Origin: Silene latifolia | Taxonomy: Eukaryota > Streptophyta > Magnoliopsida > Caryophyllales > Caryophyllaceae | DNA: 64,000 bases | Direction: 5' to 3' | Assembly (NCBI RefSeq): GCF_048544455.1 | Contig: NC_133538.1 | Coordinates: 148,478,422-148,542,421, forward strand | Part shown: one piece after another, positions 10,239 to 20,842 of the stretch | How the letters are laid out: every line of letters begins with the position of its first letter | Position numbering within the stretch: the stretch's first letter is position 1 | The notes under the pieces: generated by a model | Seen by the model: the letters and a program-made list of their open reading frames with translations, nothing else | What the model was told of the DNA's origin: nothing | Databases searched by the model: none | Program-made: the position numbers and the translations under genes

Positions 10239-11628
10239 TAGGGACGAACCTAGGATTTTATATACGGGGTAGCGAAATTTTTAATTATTATTTCTTGGCT
10301 TAAAAGAAATGCAGATGAACATAGTTTTTTTATGATATAAAATTTGCTTTTGTCAATTCGAAAAGACAATTTTTATCGCGCTTATTTCTTGGGCCCGAGC
10401 CTAGATATGGCAATCCGGGCCGGACTAATGAGGGCGGCACGGGCACGACACGAGTCGGGCACGAGCATGACACGACACGGATGAAGAGTACTGACGGCAC
10501 GAGAACGACACGAACGGGTTGGAGGCGGGCCGCGGCTGCGTTTTTTGGGAATTCCCTTGCCCAGGCACGGCACGGCCCAAGCACGGAGGGTCCGCCACGA
10601 ACCAGGCACGGTGGGCCTAGCACGGCACGGCCGAAAATTGGCCCGTTTCTTAATTATTTAATTAAATTCCTTTCTTTTAATATTGTTTTTTTAATTATTT
10701 AATTAAATCTAGTACATTAAAAGTACAAGTAATTAACTAATGAAGACATCAAGTAAATTAATATTTAATAAAATATATATTTAAATCACTAATATTAATT
10801 ATTTATATAATCAAAAAGTATTTAGAAAAAAAAATACTAAGGTTATTGGCTCGCCTACGTGCTAGGCATGATTAGCTCATGGGCCAGGCACGGCCCGAGC
10901 ACGAAACTGGGCGTGTCAGGAGCGGGCCGCGGCGAGGGTTTGAGTGAGTGGGCCAGGCACGGCCAGTCCAATATCCGTGCTGGGCCGGACCATTTTTGTG
11001 GAAAGGCACGATGGGCCGACATGCGGCCCGACCCAGCACGACCCAATGCCAACTCTACCGAGCCCTTACGCCCCTAAGTCCTAGTTGTTTAGCGTTTCTA
11101 GTGACCTAATTGAAAAATATATAATCATTCGTCTCAATTGTTTATTTACCTCGATTAAATTATCACTCGAATAAAATAGGTCGATAAATGATTGAAGAGA
11201 AGGAATAAAAAGTACTTCGTAATCATTTGTAAAATATTATAGTCGTATATAATTGGAAATACTATGTAATTACTTCATATTTTTCATAATGTAAATTGTT
11301 GAAGAGTTGGTAATTAAACAATACGGAGTATAAAATTAGGGAAATATAAACTCATTTGGAAGGAAAGCAGTCTCTCGAGTTAGCTAATGTGAAGAAAAAA
11401 AAAGCTTTTAGTGAGGATAGAACACGGCTGGTTTAGGAGGAAGAGCATAAGCCCACAACTTTACCACTAGAGTATACGTATGATGATGCTAATAATGCGG
11501 TCTTATTGTATCTTATTTCTCCATTACTGCTATAGATTTTGGGGTCGCATAACTTCATCTTCCTCGTTCATTTTCCTGAGTTTGGGGTAGCAGCTGCTAC
11601 CCCTTGCTACTGCTTGGGTTCGCATCTA
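10239..11628. mobile_element. hAT-like non-autonomous element (outer)
   Basis: The left end TAGGGACGAACCTAGG and the reverse complement of the right end TAGATGCGAACCCAAG form an imperfect terminal inverted repeat. Flanking 8-mers ATCTTACC (10231-10238) and ATCTTACT (11629-11636) match at 7 of 8 positions, the target length expected for hAT. There is no transposase. It carries another hAT-like element at 10402-11057. Near the right end is GGGGTAGCAGCTGCTACCCC, a 20-bp perfect palindrome (11584-11603). Confidence 0.75.
10402..11057. mobile_element. hAT-like non-autonomous element (inner, nested)
   Basis: The left end TAGATATGGCAATCCGGGCC and the reverse complement of the right end TAGAGTTGGCATTGGGTCG fit the TAGGGATGGCAA-type hAT ends. 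CCGAGCC directly flanks both sides (10395-10401 and 11058-11064), seven bases of an expected eight. Two GC-rich arms full of GCACGG/CCGTGC words flank an AT-rich core (about 10640-10850). The long open frames in the arms are by-products of the GC bias and not genes. Confidence 0.8.
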
Positions 11629-11676
11629 ATCTTACTTTATTTATCTTGACTTATCAACCCAATCATTTTTCATTTC

Positions 11677-11886
11677 TATGGAAAATATATATTCCCTAGT
11701 ATATATTTTCTGTTTCATGTATATACGTATCTTATGGTTACCTTGTTTGTAGGATATTTTCTTGACTAAGGTTTATGTTGTATTAGTATATATTCGACGT
11801 TTGTATTCCGTCTGCTAACCAAGATAATAATATTGATTACGGCTATAAGCCTTACCTTCACATCTTCCCTGTTCTCCATTTTATCA
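11677..11886 (+). repeat. Copia-1 5' LTR
   Basis: Starts TATGGAAAATATATA and ends ATTTTATCA. The target duplication abuts TATGG, so this LTR begins TA-TG rather than TG. A TATATA-rich stretch at 11684-11706 could hold the promoter. Confidence 0.93.
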
Positions 11887-11904
11887 TGGTATCATCGGAG
11901 CAGG
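11887..11904 (+). other. Copia-1 primer-binding site, variant
   Basis: TGGTATCATCGGAGC follows the LTR directly. It matches the initiator-tRNA site TGGTATCAGAGC except for a three-base insertion after TGGTATCA. Confidence 0.7.
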
Positions 11905-11965
11905 ATTGATCCTTGATTTTATTCTCAAAGAAACACAAATTCACATAATTTTCTTTTAATTCCAA

Positions 11966-14416
11966 ATGACAAAACATGGCGATGCCAGTTTCGATGACGG
12001 CAAGAAAGTGAATGACGGCGTAATGGCCATACCGCCATTATCTCCGCTATTTCTCCACCCTTCCGATAGTCCGGGTCTCAAACTGACTCAGACAATATTT
12101 GATGGTGATAATTATGACTTATGGGCCGATGCGTTTCGAAACGGACTTGATGCCAAGAACAAGTTAGGTTTTATTGACGGGGCCGTCAAGAAACCGACAG
12201 CAGAAGGATCGTATGAGGCGATAGCATGGCGCCAATGCAATGCTATGGTTAAAGGCTGGCTACGGAGTGTCATTGATGAAAAACTGCACTCCAGTATAAC
12301 GTTTTCAGCAGCCACCGTCCTTGAAATTTGGAACGAGTTGAAGGAGCGCTACTCCGCAGGTAATGCTCCTCGAATTCATCAACTCAAAAGTGAATTGAAC
12401 GAGTGTAGGCAAGGGACTCGCTCAGTCGTGGAGTACTACACCCACTTGAAGACCATTTGGGATGAATTGGCGAAATACAGTCGTGTACCGGACTGTACTT
12501 GTGGTGCAGCAACTGCTTTTGTCAAGGAGAAAGAGGAAGAGAAGGTACATCAGTTTATTATGGGCCTCAACACCGCATTATATGATCATATTCGATCGAA
12601 CTTGTTAATGGAAGACAACCTCACCTCATTGAGTCGTGCCTATGCGTTGGTTTTACGAGAAGAACGTCACAAGACCGTGACTCGTGTTCGAGAAGAGCAA
12701 ACAGAGATGGCTATGGCGACTCGTGCCGAGTCAGGTCGTGGCCGTGGTGCCCCCTCACTGTCCGAACAAAAGGAATATGAACCTCCCCGTTGTACCCATT
12801 GCAAGAAGTGGTATCATACAGAAGATAATTATTGGGAAAAGCTGGGCATAAACGGCAGGGGACGCGGCAGAGGCAGAAGAGGTGGCCGCGGAGGAGGTCG
12901 TGGTGGACGCGGCAATCAGCACCAGGTGGCCAATGCAGCGAGCACGAGTGAAAGTGAATCATCCAAGAAAGATTTGACAATGGATGAAATCGAGCAGTTA
13001 AGATTACTTCTTGGTACCAAGACGGAAGGTAATAAAAAATTAACAGGTACGAACCACATAAAATTGACTGATTGGATGCTTGACAGTGGTGCTTCGCACC
13101 ACATGACGGGATGTAGAGAATTGCTTAATGATGCGTGGCAGGGAGAACCGTCTAATGTAGGGTTGCCAGACGGGTCGACAATTGTTGCTCGAGAACACGG
13201 GAAAGTTTTTTTGAATAAAAATTTCGAGCTTCAGGATGTCTTATTTGTTCCAAATTTAACCTGCCATCTCATTTCAATTCAGCAACTTATCCGTGAAAAT
13301 AATTGCTTTGTGATTTTTAATGCTAATCATTGTATAATACAGGACCAATCTACGAAGATGGAGATTGGACGGGGTGAGCAACGCGACGGAGTCTACTACA
13401 TGACACGGGTTGAAGAAGTGGCAGCAAGGACAGCAGTAGATGAAGGGCGACTGTGGCATCGGAGATTAGGTCATCCTTCATGCAACATTTTTCCGTCTTT
13501 AAGTACTTTAGTTCACAAACATTTATCTTTTAATTCCGAACATGCTTGTGATCCTTGTTGTCGTGCTAAGCAAACCCGCTCAAGTTTTAAACTTAATAAT
13601 AAACGGCATGCTATTTTATTTAGTTTGATTCATTGTGACATATGGGGGCCGTATCATGCTAGTAGTTTATCCGGTGCTCATTATTTTTTGACCATTGTGG
13701 ATGATCATAGTAGGAGTGTTTGGGTTCATCTCATGAAAGACAAAGGAGAAGTTGGGGATTTGATGGTATTTTTCTGTAAAATGGTTAACACGCAATTTGG
13801 AAAACAAGTAAAAATTGTTCAAAGCGACAATGGTACTGAATTTTTATCTAGGCAATTGAAACATTTTTACAATGAAAATGGTATTCTTTTCCAAACTAGT
13901 ACCATAGATACACCTCAACAGAATGGACGGGTAGAGCGTAAACATCGACAAATTTTAGAGAAAGCAAGAGCTTTACGTTTTCAAGCTAATCTACCTATCG
14001 AATTTTGGGGGGAATGTGTCTTGGTAGCTGCGTATTTAATAAACAGAACCCCAACACCATTATTACAAGGAAGGACCCCCTACGAACTTCTATATGGACA
14101 ATCACCCAATTTAGACAACCTACGTGTCCTAGGATGTTTAGCCTATGCCCACAATAAACAACGACCGAAGGATAAGTTTAAGGAACGGGGAACACGGTGT
14201 ATTTTTATTGGGTATCCCAAGAGTCAAAAGGGATGGAAATTGTTTGATTTGAAAACTCGACGAGTGTTTGTATCACGTGATGTCGTATTTTATGAGCACG
14301 TTTTTCCGTATAATGTGAGTCCTCATGCAACCTTGGAGCGGCATGTTGATCTTGGGGAGAATGGGTATGTCGATTTTCCACAAATTTGGATAATAGTTCC
14401 CAAGGGGAGGAGTTAA
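11966..14416 (+). CDS. Copia-1 gag-protease-integrase frame
   Basis: 816 residues from the ATG at 11966. The gag domain lies at about residues 35-250. The zinc knuckle at about 275-290 reads CTHCKKWYHTEDNY: the fourth ligand, normally Cys, is Tyr, so RNA binding may be weakened. A Gly/Arg-rich stretch follows at about 292-315. The aspartic protease motif DSGAS is at about 372. The GAG-pre-integrase domain has LWHRRLGH near 495 and CDPCCRAKQ near 530. The integrase core has CDIWGP, QSDNGTEF and NGRVERKH, so the D,D,E triad is present. The frame ends at 14416, shortly after the integrase C-terminal region, because of a shift into the frame of the next entry. The product would be processed in virus-like particles in the cytoplasm. 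Confidence 0.92.
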   Translation: MTKHGDASFDDGKKVNDGVMAIPPLSPLFLHPSDSPGLKLTQTIFDGDNYDLWADAFRNGLDAKNKLGFIDGAVKKPTAEGSYEAIAWRQCNAMVKGWLRSVIDEKLHSSITFSAATVLEIWNELKERYSAGNAPRIHQLKSELNECRQGTRSVVEYYTHLKTIWDELAKYSRVPDCTCGAATAFVKEKEEEKVHQFIMGLNTALYDHIRSNLLMEDNLTSLSRAYALVLREERHKTVTRVREEQTEMAMATRAESGRGRGAPSLSEQKEYEPPRCTHCKKWYHTEDNYWEKLGINGRGRGRGRRGGRGGGRGGRGNQHQVANAASTSESESSKKDLTMDEIEQLRLLLGTKTEGNKKLTGTNHIKLTDWMLDSGASHHMTGCRELLNDAWQGEPSNVGLPDGSTIVAREHGKVFLNKNFELQDVLFVPNLTCHLISIQQLIRENNCFVIFNANHCIIQDQSTKMEIGRGEQRDGVYYMTRVEEVAARTAVDEGRLWHRRLGHPSCNIFPSLSTLVHKHLSFNSEHACDPCCRAKQTRSSFKLNNKRHAILFSLIHCDIWGPYHASSLSGAHYFLTIVDDHSRSVWVHLMKDKGEVGDLMVFFCKMVNTQFGKQVKIVQSDNGTEFLSRQLKHFYNENGILFQTSTIDTPQQNGRVERKHRQILEKARALRFQANLPIEFWGECVLVAAYLINRTPTPLLQGRTPYELLYGQSPNLDNLRVLGCLAYAHNKQRPKDKFKERGTRCIFIGYPKSQKGWKLFDLKTRRVFVSRDVVFYEHVFPYNVSPHATLERHVDLGENGYVDFPQIWIIVPKGRS

Positions 14417-16308
14417 CTGATGACACACGTGATGATGCACCAAATGAGGAGATATTTGTTGATGATTGTCTGGAGTCTGGTCGAGATGATGCTAATGTTC
14501 AAGGGACAGATACTGATAATAATGTCGAAGAAGGGGCTGAAATGGAGGACGAAGAGCCGAGATTGGGCAGAGGAGAAAGACAAAAATTTGAACCGGCTTG
14601 GAAGAAAGACTACATTTGCAAGTCAACCCGTGTCATGTCAGCTAAAGATGCTCACACGCTCCAAGCTCCGTCTTCCTCGAAAGGTACTCGCTATCCAATG
14701 ATTAATTATGTCACAAGTAGTTGTTTTTCACTTTGTCACAGAAATTTTATTGGTGCCATTGATGCCGTGAAAGAACCTCGTACTTATTTCGAAGCCGTCA
14801 AGAATGACGAATGGAAGGAAGCAATGGCAAATGAAATTCAAGCATTGGAGAAAAATGGTACTTGGACAATTGTTGACCTACCCGAAGGGAAAAGACCAAT
14901 AGGCTGCAAATGGGTCTACAAAGTCAAGCATAAGGCAGACTGGACCATTGAGAGGTACAAAGCCCGGTTAGTAGCGCAGGGATTCACTCAAGTTGAAGGA
15001 GTGGATTATCACGAGACATTTGCTCCGGTAGCGAAAATGACGAGTGTCCGCATCTTATTAGCAGTAGCCGTAGCAAGAAACTGGAACATCACTCAACTTG
15101 ATGTAAATAATGCATTCCTACATGGCGATTTAAGCGAAGAAGTTTATATGAAATTACCACCGGGTTTCGTCGCTACAGGGCCACGCAAGGTATGTCGATT
15201 GTTGAAATCTTTATACGGATTAAAGCAAGCATCGCGAAATTGGTTCGCAAAGTTGACAGGTGCCTTGAAGGGGTACGGTTTCACACAGTCAATCGCGGAT
15301 TACTCCTTGTTCACGATGAATAAGGGAGGCGTGTTCCTTGGAGTCTTGGTCTATGTCGATGATATGATAGTGGTTAGTGATAACAATGAAGCTTGTGATA
15401 ATTTAAAGCAGTTTCTGAATATCAAGTTTGGAATCAAAGACTTGGGACGGCTCAAGTATTTCTTAGGGATAGAGGTAGCACATGGTCAATCGGGTTTATT
15501 CTTGTGTCAACGGAAATATGCCATGGAAATAATCAAGGAGGCAAAGATGGAGGGAGCCAAACCTGTTAATACTCCAATTCCACAAAATCATCAATTGGCA
15601 CTTGCTACAGGACATGTTTTGAAAGACCCGATGGTGTATCGAAGACTAGTAGGCCGTTTAGTGTATCTGACCATCACGCGGCCTGACTTGGTTTACGTTG
15701 TGCATACTCTGTCACAATTTGTCCACGAACCCCGCAAAGAACATATGGATGCTGCACTTCGCGTTATTCGTTATATAAAAGAAAGTCCGGGTAAGGGTAT
15801 TGTGATGCATAAAGACGCGACTTTCCAACTTCATGGGTATTCGGACTTTGATTATGCTCGATGCCCATTAACGCGAATGTCTTTGACGGGGTACTTTGTT
15901 TCGCTAGGCCACACACCCATTTCTTGGCGAGCTAAAAAGCAACACACCGTGGCAAAGTCATCTTCCGAAGCGGAATACCGTGCACTCGCAGCAGTGACGA
16001 GTGAGCTACTTTGGGTTAAGTCTTTCCTTCACTCACTCGGCATCAAACATGAGCAGCCCATGTTAGTACTATGTGATAATCAGGCGGCTATGCACATTGC
16101 AAAAAATCCCGTGTTCCATGATCGAACAAAACACATTGAAGTAGATTGCCATTTTGTTCGTCATCATTTAGTCAGCAAGAATATTGAAACGAGGCATGTC
16201 AGAAGCAAAGAACAAATAGCGGACCTTTTCACCAAGGCCCTTGGAGGAGAAGCGTTTGTTTACTTGCAGCGTAAGTTGGGCATTCGACTACCAAATGCTC
16301 CAACTTAA
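14386..16308 (+). CDS. Copia-1 reverse transcriptase / RNase H frame
   Basis: 640 codons open from 14386, overlapping the upstream frame by 31 bp. The first codon is TTG rather than ATG, so this is a continuation of gag-pol in another frame and not a separate gene. The RT region starts near codon 155 (GCKWVYKVK) and contains QLDVNNAFLHG and the catalytic box YVDDM near codon 323. RNase H follows at about codons 480-610 (SSSEAEYRALA, CDNQAA). Its first acidic motif reads SDFDYA where SDADWA is usual. The TAA stop overlaps the polypurine tract at 16307-16315. Confidence 0.92.
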   Translation: MDNSSQGEELTDDTRDDAPNEEIFVDDCLESGRDDANVQGTDTDNNVEEGAEMEDEEPRLGRGERQKFEPAWKKDYICKSTRVMSAKDAHTLQAPSSSKGTRYPMINYVTSSCFSLCHRNFIGAIDAVKEPRTYFEAVKNDEWKEAMANEIQALEKNGTWTIVDLPEGKRPIGCKWVYKVKHKADWTIERYKARLVAQGFTQVEGVDYHETFAPVAKMTSVRILLAVAVARNWNITQLDVNNAFLHGDLSEEVYMKLPPGFVATGPRKVCRLLKSLYGLKQASRNWFAKLTGALKGYGFTQSIADYSLFTMNKGGVFLGVLVYVDDMIVVSDNNEACDNLKQFLNIKFGIKDLGRLKYFLGIEVAHGQSGLFLCQRKYAMEIIKEAKMEGAKPVNTPIPQNHQLALATGHVLKDPMVYRRLVGRLVYLTITRPDLVYVVHTLSQFVHEPRKEHMDAALRVIRYIKESPGKGIVMHKDATFQLHGYSDFDYARCPLTRMSLTGYFVSLGHTPISWRAKKQHTVAKSSSEAEYRALAAVTSELLWVKSFLHSLGIKHEQPMLVLCDNQAAMHIAKNPVFHDRTKHIEVDCHFVRHHLVSKNIETRHVRSKEQIADLFTKALGGEAFVYLQRKLGIRLPNAPT

Positions 16309-16315
16309 GGGGGAG

Positions 16316-16525
16316 TATGGAAAATATATATTCCCTAGTATATATTTTCTGTTTCATGTATATACGTATCTTATGGTTACCTTGTTTGTAGGATATTTTC
16401 TTGACTAGGGTTTATGTTGTATTAGTATATATTCGACGTTTGTATTCCGTCTGTTAACCAAGATAATAATATTGATTACGGCTATAAGCCTTACCTTCAC
16501 ATCTTCCCTGTTCTCCATTTTATCA
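16316..16525 (+). repeat. Copia-1 3' LTR
   Basis: Follows the polypurine tract AAGGGGGAG (16307-16315). It differs from the 5' LTR by about two transitions in 210 bp, indicating a recent insertion. Confidence 0.93.
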
Positions 16526-16530
16526 ATTTC

Positions 16531-16737
16531 CAACAATTTCAATCATTTTCCACATTCTCTATCTTATCAAACCTTCTCTCATACCTCTTTTTAATTACCA
16601 TTTAACTAGTATAAATCCCGTGCTACAGCATGATATTTCTTATATTTGGTTTATAAAGAGGCACTCTTAATAAAACTAATTGCATAAATTAACTATATTT
16701 TTATTTAATGTTATAATGTACTAAATACTCCCTTTAT
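16531..16737. other. Intergenic, no gene seen
   Basis: AT-rich host or repeat remnant. CTAGTATAAATCCCGTGCTA at 16605-16624 resembles the end of a widespread plant repeat, but no partner end is visible. Confidence 0.3.
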
Positions 16738-16962
16738 TCAACTCTAAACACAACATTTCCCTTTTACACGTTTGTCAATGCACGATTCGTAACGTAAATA
16801 TCTTTAGTTTTACATTATGAAAAAAATATAAAAAATGTGTGTTCTTATCGTACTCTTAAAGGTGAATCAAACAAGAATCCACATGACCATATTTTTTCTT
16901 ATAGATCGCAAGGAATCGTAAAGATACTCTTTACTTATAAATAGTGTCAAAAAAGGAAATGG
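16738..16962. mobile_element. Truncated Stowaway-like MITE
   Basis: The left end CTCCCTTTATTCAACTCTAA after TA (16736-16737) is related to the complete element at 34755-35012. The interior matches through ATGTACTCTTAAAG-type sequence and ATAGTG(T/C)TCAAAA. The last 25 bp or so, including the right inverted repeat, are missing. At 16963 the sequence switches without transition into the middle of an array LTR. Confidence 0.75.
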
Positions 16963-17161
16963 GTGATTATCCTACTCAACCTCGTGGTTGACAGTGTATT
17001 CATGAACACATGTGATGAACCATAAATGGGGAGCAGACTTGCAGGTGCTTGAGACTAGCTGACTTGGGAGCATTGGGACGTGAGCTCGACTTGGACCATA
17101 GTTGCTGTCTAGATCACTTAGTTGACTTATACAACTTTATTTATGTAATTTCCGATGCGTA
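16963..17161 (+). repeat. Array LTR L0, left piece
   Basis: Starts GTGATTATCCTACTCAACCT, corresponding to about offset 2160 in a full array LTR. The first 2.1 kb are absent, and the left neighbour is the truncated Stowaway. The last five bases GCGTA (17157-17161) are the target duplication of Athila-1. Confidence 0.88.
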
Positions 17162-18250
17162 TGATCGGTCCGTTTCGTATTCACAAATAAATAGATGTGG
17201 TCGTTGGTCACGGTCGAATCAAAACACAATTTATAGCTTAACAAGCAACTCTACAATTAGTAAAGAGGCAAGTAAAGGTCGGATCCCAAGGGACGGGAGT
17301 TGAAATGAGATTTCTATTGTAACTAGCGGTGTCTAAGGGGTGTCATAAATTGGGTTGATGTAGAAGGTTACTAAACTAGAATAACAATGAAAATAAACAA
17401 GCAAGATGAATAAAAAGGGGTGTAAACAATTGATTAAAGGCACTAGGGTGTCATGGGATCATAGGGGAATCATGGGATATGATCATGCAAACATGTTCTC
17501 AAATTATAAGCAAGCAATTATTGTTGTGATGGATTGAGTTGGGTTATATCTTACAATCCTAGGAAAGTTTGGGTCCCGGAGCCGAATCGATTAGATTGTA
17601 CAACACCTACAAGTCGACTTAATCTTCCCTACTCAACAACATGCATGGTCTAATGAGACTCGAGTTGGGTTATGTCTTACAAGTCTCATTGAAAAGATAG
17701 GAGATGATAGTAAATGCAAGGATTCATAGGCTTAGCATTTCATCAAGTATAACATGTGCATGAGTTGAGATCAAAACAAGCAAGCAAATAAAGCATGAAA
17801 GCATATTAATTTAAGCATGAATCATTCCCCATGTTGGTTTCCCTAATCACCCATTAACCCTAGCTAAGAGACTACTCACTCATTATCATGTTGATCATGC
17901 TAGCAAGGTTGTCAATCATACTAACAATATGAAACATGATGAATAAATGAAAGTAATTAACAATAATTAAAAAGGGATTAAGAGATTATACCTACTAATG
18001 ATTCCAATAATAAAGCAAGAATAATAGAAGTACTTGAATGCTAGATTGAGAGGTTGTCAATCTCCCAATAATAACCCAAATAATCTTCAATTACCCAAAA
18101 TAAAGGATGAACAAAAGAGAGATTAAAGAACTAAAACTTGGATTAAAACTTGATTAATACTTGATTACAATATTGAAGAGAGTTTTGATTGATATTAACT
18201 ACACTAATTATTGATAAGAAGAACATGCTCCTCTAATTAGCCTAATGGGG

Positions 18251-18260
18251 TATTTATAGT
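18251..18260 (-). promoter_or_regulatory. TATA-like box, Athila-1 left LTR
   Basis: ACTATAAATA on the minus strand, about 130-310 bp downstream (in the element direction) of the palindrome cluster. Confidence 0.6.
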
Positions 18261-18389
18261 GAAAATTAGGGAGGATGCATTAGGGTTAACTAAGGGCTAA
18301 ACTAGTAATTACACTTTTTAAGTTGAGCAAGGAGGACCGGTATTTTCTCGAGAGAAGGGCTTCTCTTTTCGTAGCTTGAAGAAGGCAAT

Positions 18390-18575
18390 CCGTGCTGTGA
18401 AGAAATCCGGGCGGAATAAGGTCGGGACGGCCGGATTTGGGCGATGGAATCCGAGCGGATTATGGGGAATCCGGACGGATTGTTGAGGGGGAATCCGAGC
18501 GGATTCTGGCAAGGGACGCTCGGATTGTGCAGGACGGACGGATTGCTGGCAATCCGGATTGTCGATCGACAAGAT
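18390..18575. repeat. AATCCG-NN-CGGATT palindrome cluster (left LTR)
   Basis: Contains AATCCGAGCGGATT twice, AATCCGGACGGATT once, and several half-sites such as GGACGGACGGATT and GGACGCTCGGATT. It lies upstream of the TATA-like box in the U3 part of the LTR. Confidence 0.8.
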
Positions 18576-18911
18576 AGTAACTTCTTCTTTTTCTTCCCTT
18601 TTCTTCATAAATTCCTTGGGGATTTCCTTGGGGACTCAAGGATCTTTCCTCAACATTGCTCTTCTACTATGGTATGTACAAAGGCCTTCTAATCTTGTCT
18701 CTCCTTGATGCTTGGTCATTGGATTCGATCAATTTAGTCTTGTTTTGCCATGAAAATGCAAGATTCTTACTCCTTTCCTACCAAGGGATCAAAATCTCAA
18801 AGAATATGCAAAACAAAGAACTAAAGATAAGAAATGACCCAAATAAGCACTAAAAATCATGGAAACAAGGCTAATTCGGGGGCTAAATATGCGCCAATTA
18901 TGGTCACATCA

Positions 18912-18926
18912 AATATCCCCAAACCG
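18912..18926 (-). other. Athila-1 polypurine tract
   Basis: The minus strand reads GGTTTGGGGATATT directly before the LTR start TGATGTGACC. It compares with GGTTTGGGGAGATT at the same place in Athila-2. Confidence 0.7.
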
Positions 18927-20842
18927 AACCTTTGCTCGTCCCGAGTAAAGAGGTGACAAAGACTAGGACCAATACTAACCTATCCTAATAATATAGCCGA
19001 TATGAGACAATTAGCGGGTCTCACTCCGCCCCTTCAACTCACAACAAGACAACCATGAGGTAGGATGCCTTCTTGCAAGGCAAGGTGGGTCTTGCCAAAA
19101 TGGCGACACATCCAAACATTAAAGCACACAAAAACACATAATGGATGCATCTACAAAAGAATTGCCACTTTCCTCATCTAAGTGGCGGAAATTATCTACA
19201 AGGGAAGCAATTCAAGGGTACACAATCCTTCATAGATGCAATTTGTTCAAACTACTAAGCCTAGAAGGATACCAATAAATCACCTCCAAAATGTGTCAAG
19301 CTAGGGTACCTTTGTCCTCAATCGTTAAATGCTTTTGTCAAGAGTAGACTCCCTATGGTGTTAGAAATACTGGAGGATCGCGGAATTCCCCCTCTTGCCT
19401 AGACAAGAAGAAGGGTCGTCCCCTCTCTACCATGCACAAAAATGGATATGATGGATAAAGGGATCGATAGTATTTGAGTTTCATTTTGGGAGTTTGCTTT
19501 TGTTTTTGTTTTCCCCCCCAATTTCTTGTGGCATATAACATTTGAGAACACTTTCTTTTTGCCATTTCTTTTTGATTTTTGGCAGTTCAATACTTGACAA
19601 TTTTTTTTGCATTTTCTTTTGAACATTTTCAAAGTCACCCCAATTAGTAACGAGGGTGCCTTGTATTTGAAGCTTAGGAGTTCTATTTTTGCTCCTCTTT
19701 TCATTTGATGCATTTTTGCAAACTTTCTTTCACTTTTCATTTCATTGAACTCAAATTGATTTCTTTTTGTGCCCATTCCCTTTGATGACAAAAATGTGGT
19801 AGAACATGGATGATGGTTGTATGCATGGTTTCAAGGGTCACCTTGGAATAAACGGTAGCTAAGGAGTTATCACACCATAAGGTACTCTTGACTCGGCCTT
19901 AAACCATGGGTCAAAGGATACTAGTATGACACATCCTAGGGTGTTTTACAAGTATTCTAACAAGCAAAGTCTTAAGAAGAAAAAGCATCTACTAGGGCCT
20001 ATATACACTTGTCAAGCTTCCCAAGTAGACGGTTTCGCAAAATTTTTCTAACATGCAAACTACATGCCATGATGCAACTACCATATAAACATCCTAATGC
20101 ATATGATTCTACCAACTAATATGACAAACAATCTAAATGCAAGTCCTAAGTTCACATTGTTGTACCGCATCAATCAAAATGAAGCCACATAGTCATTAAC
20201 ATAAAGAGGAAAAAGGAGATTGGAAAGATCATACCATGCGGTCTTCAATATCCTCATGTCTCGGATGTGGCGTAGTCAATCAATGTGAACAAGGATAAAA
20301 CAAACACAATATATACAAAACAATATATACAAAGGAAATGAACTTGTTTTTGGGTTTTCAATTTTTTTCAATTTTTATGATTTTTGAAATAATAGTTAAA
20401 TCTTAGAATTCCCATCCCCACACTAATATGGGCATTGTCCTCAATGGCCAAAATGATGGAAATTATGCAAAGATGATGCATGATTTCTACACTAAATGCA
20501 ATTCTACACTAAGTTACACTACATAATGCATGGTTTTTGTTATGACGGAGAGGATAATTTAGATTACCTCCCGTTGCGTATGCATTAACTTCCCCAAATC
20601 GAGTGAGACACTATTGCTAATGTTCAAGGATGGGTATAGTTCATGCATAAACTATGCTTATGCATGAAACTAGTTTGTCATTTTGGATTTTACAAATGGG
20701 AACAATAAAATAAGAACACCTCAATGGTACCGAGGTGTGAGTCCTTTGATGTTGCGAGGACTACTCCAACAATGATCAAAATGAAATAAAATACAAAGAG
20801 ACAAGACACAAACCATGGGAGTGTAGGAGTCTCCAAGGCTTG
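18927..20842 (-). other. Athila-1 3' non-coding region
   Basis: About 1.9 kb without a supported gene, between the env-position ORF and the LTR. It has a T/A-rich stretch (19480-19620) and several short open frames with lysine-rich, low-complexity products that look accidental. Confidence 0.55.

Larger units (their letters stand above)
11677..16525 (+). mobile_element. Ty1-copia retrotransposon, young, one frameshift
   Basis: A 4849-bp element with 210-bp LTRs differing at only about two sites and a perfect target duplication ATTTC (11672-11676 and 16526-16530). The interior encodes gag, protease, integrase and RT/RNase H in copia order. The two long frames are offset, where copia elements usually have one. 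Short LTRs and compact size suggest the Ale-type end of the copia range, but lineage assignment needs a tree. The element is likely immobile unless the frameshift is recoded. Confidence 0.95.
17162..18911 (-). repeat. Athila-1 left LTR (3' LTR of the element)
   Basis: On the plus strand it begins TGATCGGTCCG and ends GGTCACATCA. It matches the right LTR closely except in the CG-rich palindrome block at 18390-18575, where many substitutions and one-base indels are concentrated. Confidence 0.92.

Noticed and set aside
10330..11077. Several Arg/Pro-rich open frames
   Set aside because: Produced by the GC-rich arms of the inner hAT-like element; codon composition follows the GCACGG repeats on both strands.
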